Both the position numbers and the translations under genes were made by a program. From Fidelibacterota bacterium (lineage in GTDB: Bacteria > Pseudomonadota > Alphaproteobacteria > Rhodospirillales > Rhodospirillaceae), in contig CANJPQ010000001.1 of the NCBI GenBank assembly GCA_947476275.1, forward strand, positions 62,001 through 126,000: a DNA stretch of 64,000 nt, given 5' to 3'. Shown piece after piece: positions 25,481 to 33,318 of the stretch. Numbering within the stretch: the first letter of the stretch is position 1; every line of letters starts with the position of its first letter. The notes beneath the pieces were generated by a model. That model made no database searches, was not told the origin of the DNA, and worked only from the letters and a program-made list of their open reading frames with translations.

Positions 25481-26014
25481 ATGCGGCTCTTTACAGCAGT
25501 TGTTGCCTTGGCGTGCATGGCCGGAGCCGTGCGCGCGGCGGAGGCTATCAACTTCACCGAGGTGCGGCGCGTCACTATCGCCACGGCCGACGTCGACGCG
25601 TCGCTGCATTTCTATCGCGACCTGCTCGGCTTCTCGGTGGCTTACGATCAGCCCGTCGAGGGCCGTCAACTCGATCTCTATTCCCCGGGCGCGAAAGTCG
25701 GCCGCGTCCTCGCGCTGGTGCAGAACAAAAAGTTTGGCGGTTCGGTCGGCCTGTTCTGGTCGCCGGATCTGAAGGCCAAAACTTGCGAGCCCCGCGCGCA
25801 GGGCGGTGAGACATCGATGTTGATTCTCACCGACAACCTCGCCGGCCTCATTGTGCGCTTGGAAGCGGCGAAGGTGCGCTTCCTCGCCAAACCAGTCTCC
25901 TACGACAAGTCGCGCGGGCCCACCGATGCGGTGACCGTGTTCGACCCCAATTGCGTTCGCGTTGCCTTCGCCGAGATCAAGCAAGAAACCCTGCAGCAAA
26001 GCCTGAACAAGTAA
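25481..26014 (+). CDS. Exported VOC/glyoxalase-like protein
   Basis: 177 residues with a signal peptide (MRLFTAVVALACMAGAVRA) followed by one VOC module: VRRVTIATADVDASLHFYRDLLGFSVAYDQPV through DAVTVFDPNCVRVAFAEIK. A secreted single-module VOC protein is uncommon; the metal ligands are not all evident. ATG 25481 is preferred to 25475 because GAGGG (25469-25473) then has 7-base spacing. It is followed after 9 bp by the serine hydrolase gene. Confidence 0.75.
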   Translation: MRLFTAVVALACMAGAVRAAEAINFTEVRRVTIATADVDASLHFYRDLLGFSVAYDQPVEGRQLDLYSPGAKVGRVLALVQNKKFGGSVGLFWSPDLKAKTCEPRAQGGETSMLILTDNLAGLIVRLEAAKVRFLAKPVSYDKSRGPTDAVTVFDPNCVRVAFAEIKQETLQQSLNK

Positions 26015-26023
26015 GGAGCGCCC

Positions 26024-27298
26024 ATGCGCCTCGTCGTTCTCTCATTCCTGGCGGCATTTGCGGCGAGTGCTGCGGACGCGCCGGAGAAGCTGACAGACAC
26101 GCCATCGCCGATGAAGCCGGTGACGCCGGCGGAGATCGAGGCCAAGCGCGCCTGGGTGAAGGACGTAGAGGCGAACGAGTACTACTTCTGGCGCCGCTGG
26201 TTCCTGTACGACGAACATCCCTTCGGCGATCCGTTCGACCGGCCGGACGATTGGTACCATCCGTCCGCAGTGGTGGTCGGCGGATTGCGTCCGTACTTCC
26301 CGACGGCGACCGCGAAGGAACGCACCCTCAATCCCGCTGTCATGGAGCCGGTGTGGGCCTGGGGCCAGGAGCGCCGGACCAAAGGCATCGTGGTGCTGCA
26401 TAAAGGGAAGGTGCAATACGCCCGCTACGCGCCGGGTATGGATGACGCCAGCGTGGTGGGCGGTCACTCGATGACCAAGACCCTCTCGGGTATCCTCATG
26501 GGATTTGCGCTCCAGGACGGCGCGATCAAATCCCTCGACGAGCCGGTGGAGAACTACCTTTTCGAATGGAAGGGCGACAAGCGCGGCCGAATCACGATCA
26601 ATCAGCTCTTGCACAATGTCGCGGGCCTCGAGACGCCGCCGCAGCTCACCAATCCCGACAACAAAGTGATGCAGTTGATCGAGGGACAAGACGTCAACAA
26701 GGCGGCGCTCTCCTACGACCTGGTACGGGAACCGGGCACGTTGTTCGTTCACAACAATCCGGTCACACAGCTGCTCACGCTCATCATCGAGCGCGCCACT
26801 AAGACGAAGTACAACGTCTACCTCTCCGAGAAGCTATGGCGTCCTGTGGGCAACATCCGCGCGGGCCTCCGGCTCGATCGCCTTGGCGGGAACATCGTCG
26901 GCTACTGTTGCTCGGAGACATCGCCGTCGGATTGGATCCGCATCGGTCACCTGCTGACGCACGACGGCGTGCTACCGGACGGCACGCGCGTGCTGCCGAA
27001 GGGCTGGGTTGGGGAGATGCGCAAAGGGTCCAGTGTGTACCCGGGCTACGGCATGCAAATCTGGAACGGCTCGCCCTACACGCCAAAACGTTTCTACCAG
27101 CCCGACGCCGCGCCGAACGTCCATTCCGAACCCTTCGCCGCGGACGATCTGTTCTTCATGGACGGCGGCGGCAAGGTGCGGGTGTGGATGGTGCCGTCAA
27201 TGGATCTTGTGGTGGCGCGCTTCGGAAGCCAGCCGGCCGTTGAGTTTGATGAATCCTACATCCCCAACGCCGTCATCCGCGCGCTCAAGAAGAAGTAG
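26024..27298 (+). CDS. Exported beta-lactamase-fold serine hydrolase
   Basis: 424 residues with a short signal peptide (MRLVVLSFLAAFAASAADA). The nucleophile motif SMTK is intact in VVGGHSMTKTLSGI. The second motif reads FVHNNPVTQLL, so the usual Tyr is His. The C-terminal part ends FFMDGGGKVRVWMVPSMDLVVARFG, as in class C-like esterases and carboxypeptidases. Strong ribosome site AAGGAG. It may hydrolyse an ester, lactone or amide in the periplasm as part of the same operon as the VOC and cupin proteins. Confidence 0.85.
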   Translation: MRLVVLSFLAAFAASAADAPEKLTDTPSPMKPVTPAEIEAKRAWVKDVEANEYYFWRRWFLYDEHPFGDPFDRPDDWYHPSAVVVGGLRPYFPTATAKERTLNPAVMEPVWAWGQERRTKGIVVLHKGKVQYARYAPGMDDASVVGGHSMTKTLSGILMGFALQDGAIKSLDEPVENYLFEWKGDKRGRITINQLLHNVAGLETPPQLTNPDNKVMQLIEGQDVNKAALSYDLVREPGTLFVHNNPVTQLLTLIIERATKTKYNVYLSEKLWRPVGNIRAGLRLDRLGGNIVGYCCSETSPSDWIRIGHLLTHDGVLPDGTRVLPKGWVGEMRKGSSVYPGYGMQIWNGSPYTPKRFYQPDAAPNVHSEPFAADDLFFMDGGGKVRVWMVPSMDLVVARFGSQPAVEFDESYIPNAVIRALKKK

Positions 27299-27397
27299 CC
27301 CGTTTCACATGCTGGACAGCGCGGCAATGGCACGTTGCGCTCCGGCCTGGGTCCGCGCAGACTCCGCGCTTTCCAATTGTCGGGGAAGGAACCTGCC

Positions 27398-28222
27398 ATG
27401 CGTTCGCTCGCTTTGATTGCCGCTCTGATGCTGTCCACCGCGCCCGTGATGGCCGCGGAGAAAGCACCTGCCATCCCCGCCAAATTCATCGTCAAGGGTA
27501 AGTCGATCCAGCCCGTGCCGATGGCCGCGTGGGAAGACGCGAACGGCAAGGCGCAGATCGCCACCGGCAAAGGCCAGGTCGCCAAGGCGCCCGCGAAGGC
27601 CGTGAAGTATTCGGTGAAGTCGGTCGCGTGGCCGTCGGGCACCGTGAAGGAAATCACTTTCAAAGGCGGCGTGTTCTATCCGGTCACCGACGAAACCCAG
27701 ATCTACGTGAAGGCCGGTTCGATCAAAGCCAACATCGGCGGCGTGCCGACGGTGCTGAAGGCCGGCGACGTGGCCGTGCGCCCCACCGGCAACCTGACGA
27801 CCGGCGACAAGGGCGAGACCGTGCTCGTCACCTGGAACGTCGACAGCCTCGACGGCAAGAAGGCGTCGACCGTCGTGCGTGGGTCCGACGTGAAGGACCC
27901 GGCGAAGGACGCCGTGGTCGGCGTGAAGCGCTATGAGTTCCCGGGCAACTCGATCCGCGTTGCGTCGATGTTGAAGGGCAGCAAGAACGGCCCCGCCAGT
28001 GCGAAGACCGATTCGCTAATCTATCTCCTGAAGGGTCACGTCAGTTTCCGCGAGGGCGACGAAACCCATGAAGTCGTCGCCGGCGATTTCCTGTGGGAAG
28101 AAGCCGGTCAGACCCACAGTTGGGAGCATCTGGACGGCGGCACTTTCGTCACCACCAGTGCGCTGCCGAAGGGTGCAGGCCCTATCGACCCCAGCAAAGC
28201 GACCGATATTCCCCCGCGCTAG
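27398..28222 (+). CDS. Exported bicupin-like protein
   Basis: 274 residues with a signal peptide (MRSLALIAALMLSTAPVMA). Two cupin barrels are suggested: about 85-150 (GGVFYPVTDETQIYVKAGS...LKAGDVAVRPTG) and about 195-260 (SLIYLLKGHVSFREGDETHEVVAGDFLWEEAGQTHSWEH). The second keeps the His-containing second cupin motif (THSWEH). Metal-dependent dioxygenase or isomerase activity is possible. Ribosome site GGGGAAGGAA. It is the last gene of the 22-28 kb run and is followed by a strong hairpin. Confidence 0.75.
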   Translation: MRSLALIAALMLSTAPVMAAEKAPAIPAKFIVKGKSIQPVPMAAWEDANGKAQIATGKGQVAKAPAKAVKYSVKSVAWPSGTVKEITFKGGVFYPVTDETQIYVKAGSIKANIGGVPTVLKAGDVAVRPTGNLTTGDKGETVLVTWNVDSLDGKKASTVVRGSDVKDPAKDAVVGVKRYEFPGNSIRVASMLKGSKNGPASAKTDSLIYLLKGHVSFREGDETHEVVAGDFLWEEAGQTHSWEHLDGGTFVTTSALPKGAGPIDPSKATDIPPR

Positions 28223-28238
28223 TATCGGCATCGACACC

Positions 28239-28280
28239 CGCCCCCCAGCTGTAGTGCTTCGGCACTAGCAGCGGGGGGCG
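28239..28280 (+). terminator. Strong hairpin with UUCG tetraloop
   Basis: CGCCCCCC...GGGGGGCG outer stem (28239-28246 / 28273-28280), an inner GCTG/CAGC block and TAGTGC/GCACTA capped by TTCG (28258-28261) form a stem of about 18 bp with two bulges. It lies 17 bases after the cupin stop codon. No T-run follows. It is probably a transcript end or 3' stabiliser. Confidence 0.65.
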
Positions 28281-28302
28281 ATCTTCACGCGTTAACGAAT
28301 CC

Positions 28303-28313
28303 GGAACAGTTCC
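28303..28313. promoter_or_regulatory. Palindrome GGAAC-A-GTTCC upstream of a receiver gene
   Basis: A perfect 5-bp inverted repeat about 40 bp before the receiver start at 28353, just after a GTTAAC. It could be an operator. A GGAAC-type sigma EcfG promoter was considered, but no CGTT lies at the needed spacing. Confidence 0.3.
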
Positions 28314-28352
28314 CAAGCCACTGTGGCGTCACGGGACTTCATAGGATTCGTC

Positions 28353-28850
28353 ATGCAACTCAAGTCGCAGCGTCAGGCCTTCATCTCGGGACTCAGCGTG
28401 CTCGTCGTCGACGATGACCCGTCGACACTGATGATCGCCGAGGCGTTGCTCGTGAGCATGGGCGTCGGTAATACCGAGTGCGTGCACAGCGGCTCCGAAG
28501 CATTCCGCCGGCTCGTCACGGGCCCCACCGTCGACTGCGTCCTGTGCGACATCCACATGGTCGACGGCAACGGCTTCCAGCTGCTGCGTTCGATCCGCTT
28601 GGGCGAAGTGCGGGGCGTGCGCCCGGATACCTGCGTGATCCTGATGAGCGGCATGACCGTGCCCGACTACGTGCGCGCAGCGCAGAAGTTCGATGCCAAC
28701 GGCTATCTCGCCAAGCCCTTCAACGCCGAGACGTTGAGCACGGCAGTGACCAAGGGGCGCTTCAAGGCGGTACAAGTGAACTTTGCCAAGTACGCGGCCG
28801 TCATGCCGAACATGGTCGGCTCTCTCGCCCTCAACAGCTTCACGCTCTAA
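28353..28850 (+). CDS. Response regulator, receiver domain with short C-terminal tail
   Basis: 165 residues: acidic cluster in VLVVDDDPS, phosphoacceptor in VLCDIHMVDGNG, Ser in ILMSGMT and Lys in YLAKPFNAETL, then about 40 residues without a recognised output domain (VQVNFAKYAAVMPNMVGS). It is flanked by two hairpins, so it is probably monocistronic. ATG 28353 is preferred over an in-frame GTG at 28323. Confidence 0.85.
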   Translation: MQLKSQRQAFISGLSVLVVDDDPSTLMIAEALLVSMGVGNTECVHSGSEAFRRLVTGPTVDCVLCDIHMVDGNGFQLLRSIRLGEVRGVRPDTCVILMSGMTVPDYVRAAQKFDANGYLAKPFNAETLSTAVTKGRFKAVQVNFAKYAAVMPNMVGSLALNSFTL

Positions 28851-28860
28851 GTCACAGTCA

Positions 28861-28880
28861 GCTGCCGGCAGGCCGGCGGC
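28861..28880 (+). terminator. Hairpin after the receiver gene
   Basis: GCTGCCGG (28861-28868) pairs with CCGGCGGC (28873-28880) through an 8-bp stem with one G-U pair and a CAGG loop, 10 bases past the stop. Confidence 0.45.
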
Positions 28881-29166
28881 TCGCCCCATCTGGGCGCGCA
28901 CGATCTCGACGCGTCGCTGTCGATGCCATGGAATTCCGCCCAGGAATCATTCGCATCTTCGTCGATCGCAGACCGCGTCTTATTCGATAGCACCTATCGA
29001 CCCTTTGAAATTGTGAGGGAATTTCGCCAACGCCCGATTGATGCGTGTCAACGCACGGTCGCGTGGCCTCAGGAATCAGCATGGCTGAGATGCCGATTGA
29101 CCCGGATCTAGAAGGTCCGCGCGCTCGTAGACTCATCGAACCACTTCTAGAAAAGAGGAGGATGCG
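28881..29166. other. Non-coding interval
   Basis: No convincing gene is seen here. The stretch is less GC-rich than its surroundings, and its end holds the AGAGGAGG ribosome site of the next gene. The promoter of that small membrane-protein gene presumably lies here, but no good -35/-10 pair was found. Confidence 0.5.
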
Positions 29167-29481
29167 ATGAGTGCAGAATCGAAGTTGTTGCCGATGAAGC
29201 GTCCGGCGAAGCCCGAAGCCGAAGCTGAGACGAAGGCCGAGATGCCGCCGCCGAAAGCGGGGTTCCTTCCTACCGGACTGTCGCGTGCCATCGTGCTCGG
29301 ATCGGTGATCTTGAGCCTGATCGTCCTCACGCCGCTGTTGTTGGCGCATCGCTACGAATTGGTCGCTGCCAACCGCAGTGAGAACGCCCTGGTGTACCGC
29401 ATCGACACGCTCACAGGACGCGTGAGCCTCTGCTCTGCCACGCAGTGTTTGCCGGTGACGGAAAAGGACAGTGGCGGCTGA
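29167..29481 (+). CDS. Small single-pass membrane protein of unknown function
   Basis: 104 residues: a charged Lys/Glu/Pro-rich N-terminal region (MKRPAKPEAEAETKAEMPPPKAG), one membrane helix (about 40-60, AIVLGSVILSLIVLTPLLLA) and a short outer tail, NALVYRIDTLTGRVSLCSATQCLPV, with two Cys. The VYRIDTLTGRV stretch resembles short exported beta motifs (Y-R-x-D-T-x-T-G-x-V). The strong ribosome site AGAGGAGG supports a real gene. The function is not recognised. Confidence 0.7.
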   Translation: MSAESKLLPMKRPAKPEAEAETKAEMPPPKAGFLPTGLSRAIVLGSVILSLIVLTPLLLAHRYELVAANRSENALVYRIDTLTGRVSLCSATQCLPVTEKDSGG

Positions 29482-29548
29482 CCATGACTGCCGATGTGAT
29501 GGAGCGGCCATGACCAGCCGCCGTGCGCACCACCTTTCTTGAGGCGAC

Positions 29549-30059
29549 TTAGGCACGTCTGCGCCGGGTGTGCATGAGCGTCAGGATCGCGAAGTCCAAG
29601 CCGAACAGAGACACCGCTCCCGGCGCATTCACCGGTGCGCCGACAACGCCAGCGATGGCGTCATTGCTGCAATCGCCGGAGTCCCAAGAGATCGCGAAGT
29701 TTTCGATCGGCGCGATGGTGTCGGTGGATGCAATATGCGCCGCGACAACGAAGAAGCTCGAATCGACAACGGTGCGCATGACGATGTCCACTGCGTTGGC
29801 GGTATAGTTCCGATCGACCGTGATGCGGGTGGTATTGAAGCGCGGATTGTCTGCGATCTCATTGTCTGCGATCTCATCGCCCCAATGCCGACCGATGCGG
29901 ACCTGGTTGGCGAAGTGTCCGCTCGCAAACGCGCCATAGTCCGCTCCGGCGCGCTGCCGCGACATCCACCGTGTCTTGGATCACAATCGGCGCGGCGAGC
30001 GCCGCGCGCATTGTCAGTGCCAGAAGCAGAGCGGCCCTGGCAGTCAGAACGACCTTCAT
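29549..30059 (-). pseudogene. Frameshifted PEP-CTERM-like exported protein gene
   Basis: The 5' part (ATG 30059, with GGTGA upstream) encodes a signal peptide, MKVVLTARAALLLALTMRAALA, then PIVIQDTVDVAA. The rest is open in another frame and encodes a beta-rich region (NTTRITVDRNYTANAVDIVMRTVV...NFAISWDSGDCSND) ending APVNAPGAVSLFGLDFAILTLMHTRRRRA. That end has the proline-containing motif, hydrophobic stretch and Arg cluster of PEP-CTERM/VPxPG sorting tails. Both frames overlap between about 29874 and 29965. One extra base (or two missing) in that stretch joins them. It is a pseudogene unless the base is a sequencing error. Confidence 0.6.
29846..29875 (-). repeat. 15-bp tandem duplication inside the PEP-CTERM-like gene
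   Basis: ATTGTCTGCGATCTC occurs twice head to tail (29846-29860, 29861-29875). On the minus strand it duplicates the five residues EIADN in frame, a recent-looking slippage event. Confidence 0.8.
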
Positions 30060-30163
30060 GGGATCACCGGCGATGGGGGATGGAGGTGTCATCCCAACGC
30101 GCAGAATCGGCGAGAAGTCGCGGGGACCGCAGCCCCCGCGCGACAATCGCAATGGTTTAGGAT

Positions 30164-31285
30164 CTACCAGCGCCGCTTGGACATATAGTAGCGGTTCGCG
30201 TCCGCGTTGTCGGTCGGGATGTAGTCGAGATTCATGCCGGCCGGGTACCGTGTCACATACTTGTTGTAGACCGGCAGGACCATCTCAAGCGGAAACTCCG
30301 GCGGCCGCGCCACACCTTTGCGGTGATTGCCCAACGGCACATTGGCGCTGATGAGTTCCTCGACCATGGACTTCGCCGTGGCAAGCGGTTGTCCGCCGGG
30401 TCCGAAGATCGCCGTGTTGCCGCCGCCGGCATAGGCGACGAAGCCCGGATTTCCTTCCGACACCGAGTTGTTGACGATCACCGTGTAGCAGCGATTGAAC
30501 AACGAGATCGACGGATTGTCCGACTCCGGAAATCCACCCGTGGAGGTGCGAATGAACATCTCAACACCCTTCAGGGCCAGCGCACGATTGTAGTCGACGG
30601 CGGCGGGGCAGGACGAAAGACTGAGGTTGCCGATATCGGTGCGGGCGACCGGCAGCACTTCGTCGGCGCCATACATCTCGGTATAGCGCGGCAGCACTTC
30701 GTAGATGCCGGTGGTGTAGAGGTCGTAGCCCGGGCGCAGATCGCGCATGCAATAGGGCTTCCAGTGTTTCGCCGCGACTTTGCCGTCCGGCCCGATCAGC
30801 ACCGTGAGACTGAGCACATGGCCCGGCCAATCCTTGTCCTTCGCGAAAGTGCCGAAGGCGATGTAGCAATTGTACTGCTTCGCCTTGTTGCCCAGCGCCT
30901 CGCATTCCTCGCCCGGCACTTCGATGGCGACCTTCAGGTTATCGGCGCGGTTCCACGGCGACCACCCCATCAGCGGGAATTCGTGGAAGCAGACAAGATC
31001 GCGGGTGCCGAAGTAGCCGCAGGCCGCGTCGATCTCATTGATCATGCGCGCGAGGTTGGCCTTGATGCCCGGCTTCGGGTTAGCCGCATCCACGGCCTTC
31101 TGCGGCGACTGCACCGCCGTGACGCGCACGGTGTCGGCGCGCAGCGGCGCCATCGGATATTTGCCGTTCACGGCGACGGTGATGTCATTGTTTTTTGCCG
31201 GCGTTTGCGCGGCGGCGCTTTTGATCGTGGCGGCGGCAGCGGCGGCGCTGCCGGCGAGTATCGCGCGGCGGGTGGTGTCGGTCAT
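30164..31285 (-). CDS. Tat-exported nitrilase-fold protein with altered active site
   Basis: 373 residues. The N-terminus MTDTTRRAILAGSAAAAAAT is a Tat signal, so it is periplasmic. The carbon-nitrogen hydrolase fold follows, most like aliphatic amidase AmiE/AmiF. Glu102 (FHEFPLMGW) and Lys173 (AAKHW) keep the first two catalytic residues. The position of AmiE Glu142 is Arg181, and that of the nucleophile Cys166 is Ser224 (GNLSLSSCPAAV); a Cys lies two residues later. ATG 31285 follows GAGGGGGC. It is the last gene of the Opp/Dpp-type operon, 90 bp after the last ATPase. A paralog heads the same operon. Confidence 0.85.
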   Translation of the reverse strand: MTDTTRRAILAGSAAAAAATIKSAAAQTPAKNNDITVAVNGKYPMAPLRADTVRVTAVQSPQKAVDAANPKPGIKANLARMINEIDAACGYFGTRDLVCFHEFPLMGWSPWNRADNLKVAIEVPGEECEALGNKAKQYNCYIAFGTFAKDKDWPGHVLSLTVLIGPDGKVAAKHWKPYCMRDLRPGYDLYTTGIYEVLPRYTEMYGADEVLPVARTDIGNLSLSSCPAAVDYNRALALKGVEMFIRTSTGGFPESDNPSISLFNRCYTVIVNNSVSEGNPGFVAYAGGGNTAIFGPGGQPLATAKSMVEELISANVPLGNHRKGVARPPEFPLEMVLPVYNKYVTRYPAGMNLDYIPTDNADANRYYMSKRRW

Positions 31286-31375
31286 GAAAGCCCCCTCGAA
31301 CGGATTGAGGAGGCGAAGATGGCACGGCCTCAAAGCCGTCAAAAGCCGCGCGCTCCGGCTAGCCGCAGCGCGGCC

Positions 31376-32356
31376 TTACGCGTCCGGGAAGTGGCAGGCC
31401 ACCCCGCGGCCCGGCGACGGCTCGCGCCACGCTGGGATTTCGGCGGCGCACAGGTCTTGCGCCTTGGGGCAGCGGGTGCGGAATACGCACCCGGACGGCG
31501 GATGGAGGGGCGAAGGCAGATCGCCCGGCAGCACTTCCGCTGCGCGTGCCTTGGCCAGGACAGGGTCTGCCACCGGCACGGCGGCGATCAGCGCCTGCGT
31601 GTAGGGATGCGCGGGTCGTGCGAACAAGCTGTCGCGATCCGCTTCCTCCATCTTCCGGCCGAGGTAAAGCACCATCACCCGGTGGCACAAATACCGCACC
31701 ACGCTGAGGTCGTGGCTGATGAAGATCAGCGCCATGCCAGTCTCGCGCTGGAGCCGCTTCAACAAGCCTACGATCTGCGCCTGGATAGAGACATCGAGCG
31801 CGCTCACCGGCTCGTCGCACACCACCAGCTTGGGCTGCACGATGATCGCGCGGGCGATGGCGATACGCTGGGCCTGGCCGCCGGAGAACTCGTGGGGATA
31901 GCGCGCATAGGAATCGAGCGGCAGGCCGACTTGGCCGAGCGCCTCCAGCACCCGCTTGCGCAAGCTGGTGCGATCCATCCCCGGATGCGCGGTGGCCAAT
32001 GGCTCGGCGATGCTGTCGCCCACGGTCATGCGCGGGTTGAGGCTGGAGATGGGGTCCTGGAACACCACTTGTAGATCGCTGCGGCGTTCGCGCATTTGCG
32101 CGGCATCGAGCGCGCCGAGGTCCTGGCCAAGCCACACCACTTTCCCCGCCGTCGCCGGAATGAGTTGCAGCACCGCGCGGCCAAGAGTGGATTTGCCGCA
32201 GCCGGACTCGCCGACGATGCCGAGCGACTCTCCCGCTGCGACTTGGAAACTCACGCCGTCCACGGCCTTGAGGCTCAGCCGCGTGCGGCTGAACAATCCA
32301 CCACGCACAGGGAAATGCACTTTTAGATCGCGCACGTCGAGCAGCGGCGTAGCCAT
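31376..32356 (-). CDS. Opp/Dpp ABC transporter ATPase (OppF/DppF-type)
   Basis: 326 residues: Walker A GESGCGKST, signature FSGGQAQRIAIARA, Walker B LVVCDEPVSALD, switch His in FISHDLSVV, and the C-terminal oligopeptide-transporter zone with cysteines (GCVFRTRCPKAQDLCAA) that often carries a 4Fe-4S cluster. ATG 32356 is favoured by GGAGA and by its one-base overlap with the upstream stop codon; an in-frame ATG 24 bases earlier exists. Confidence 0.93.
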   Translation of the reverse strand: MATPLLDVRDLKVHFPVRGGLFSRTRLSLKAVDGVSFQVAAGESLGIVGESGCGKSTLGRAVLQLIPATAGKVVWLGQDLGALDAAQMRERRSDLQVVFQDPISSLNPRMTVGDSIAEPLATAHPGMDRTSLRKRVLEALGQVGLPLDSYARYPHEFSGGQAQRIAIARAIIVQPKLVVCDEPVSALDVSIQAQIVGLLKRLQRETGMALIFISHDLSVVRYLCHRVMVLYLGRKMEEADRDSLFARPAHPYTQALIAAVPVADPVLAKARAAEVLPGDLPSPLHPPSGCVFRTRCPKAQDLCAAEIPAWREPSPGRGVACHFPDA

Positions 32357-33318
32357 TACGCCATCTCCGCCAAGTGACATGCGGCTTCGTGGGCCGGGCC
32401 GACCGGCTTCAGGTGCGGCATTGCCCCACAGCGGGCAACGGCCTTCTCACAGCGCGGTCCGAAGGCGCAGCCTTGCGGCAGGCGCCGCGGGTCCGGCGGC
32501 GCGCCGGGGATGGCGACCAGATCCTGCTCCGGATCGTGTGCAAGGCTCGGCCGGCAGCGCAGCAGGGCGGCGGTATAGGGATGGCGCGGGGCGGCAAAGA
32601 TCTGCGCGGTGCTTGCGTCTTCCACCACCCGTCCGCCGTACATCACCATCACGCGATCCGTCAGCCCCGCCACCACGCCGAGATCGTGGGTGATGAGGAC
32701 AAGGGCGGCGTTGCTGTTTTCCTTGTAGCTCCGCAGCACGCTCAGGATCTGCGCCTGCACGGTGACATCCAACGCCGTCGTGGGCTCGTCGGCGATCAGC
32801 ACGTCCGGCTTGCACAACAGCCCCATGGCGATCATCGCGCGCTGGCGCATGCCGCCGGAGAATTCGTGCGGATACATCTCGAAGCGTCGCTCCGCTTCCG
32901 GCATGCGCACGGTGGTGAGCATCTCAAGGACCTGTACGCGTGCTGCCGCAGCGCTCACGCCGCGGTGGACCATCAACACTTCCATCAACTGTTTGCCGAC
33001 CCGCATGTGCGGCGTGAGCGAGGTCGTGGAATCCTGGAAGATCATCGCCAGCCGGTCGCCGCGCAGGCGCCGAAGGGCCGGTGCGGGCATCGTGAGCAAG
33101 TCCTGCCCATCGAACACAGCGCGGCCCGTCACACGGCCGTTCGATGCGGTCAGGCCAAGGGCTGCCAGGAACGTCTGGCTTTTGCCGGACCCGGACTCGC
33201 CGACAATGCCTAGGCATTCGCCGCGGTTGAGGGTGAAGGAGACGTCGCTGACCGCGGCGATGGGGCCATCGCCGCTCGCGAAACGTACATTCAGGGCTTC
33301 GACTTCCAGGAGCGCCAT
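32356..33318 (-). CDS. Opp/Dpp ABC transporter ATPase (OppD/DppD-type)
   Basis: 320 residues: Walker A GESGSGKSQT (Gln in place of the usual second Ser/Thr region), signature FSGGMRQRAMIAMG, Walker B VLIADEPTTALD, switch His in LITHDLGVV and the Cys-bearing tail GCAFGPRCEKAVARC. ATG 33318 overlaps the stop of the permease gene (TGATG). It pairs with the OppF-type ATPase to drive import. Confidence 0.93.
   Translation of the reverse strand: MALLEVEALNVRFASGDGPIAAVSDVSFTLNRGECLGIVGESGSGKSQTFLAALGLTASNGRVTGRAVFDGQDLLTMPAPALRRLRGDRLAMIFQDSTTSLTPHMRVGKQLMEVLMVHRGVSAAAARVQVLEMLTTVRMPEAERRFEMYPHEFSGGMRQRAMIAMGLLCKPDVLIADEPTTALDVTVQAQILSVLRSYKENSNAALVLITHDLGVVAGLTDRVMVMYGGRVVEDASTAQIFAAPRHPYTAALLRCRPSLAHDPEQDLVAIPGAPPDPRRLPQGCAFGPRCEKAVARCGAMPHLKPVGPAHEAACHLAEMA

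Noticed and set aside
28303-28320. GGAAC as a sigma EcfG (general stress) promoter before the receiver gene.
   Set aside because: No CGTT at 16-17 bp on either strand.
30323-32074. Plus-strand open frame of over 580 codons opposite the nitrilase-fold and ATPase genes.
   Set aside because: His/Arg-rich antisense shadow with no recognisable domain.
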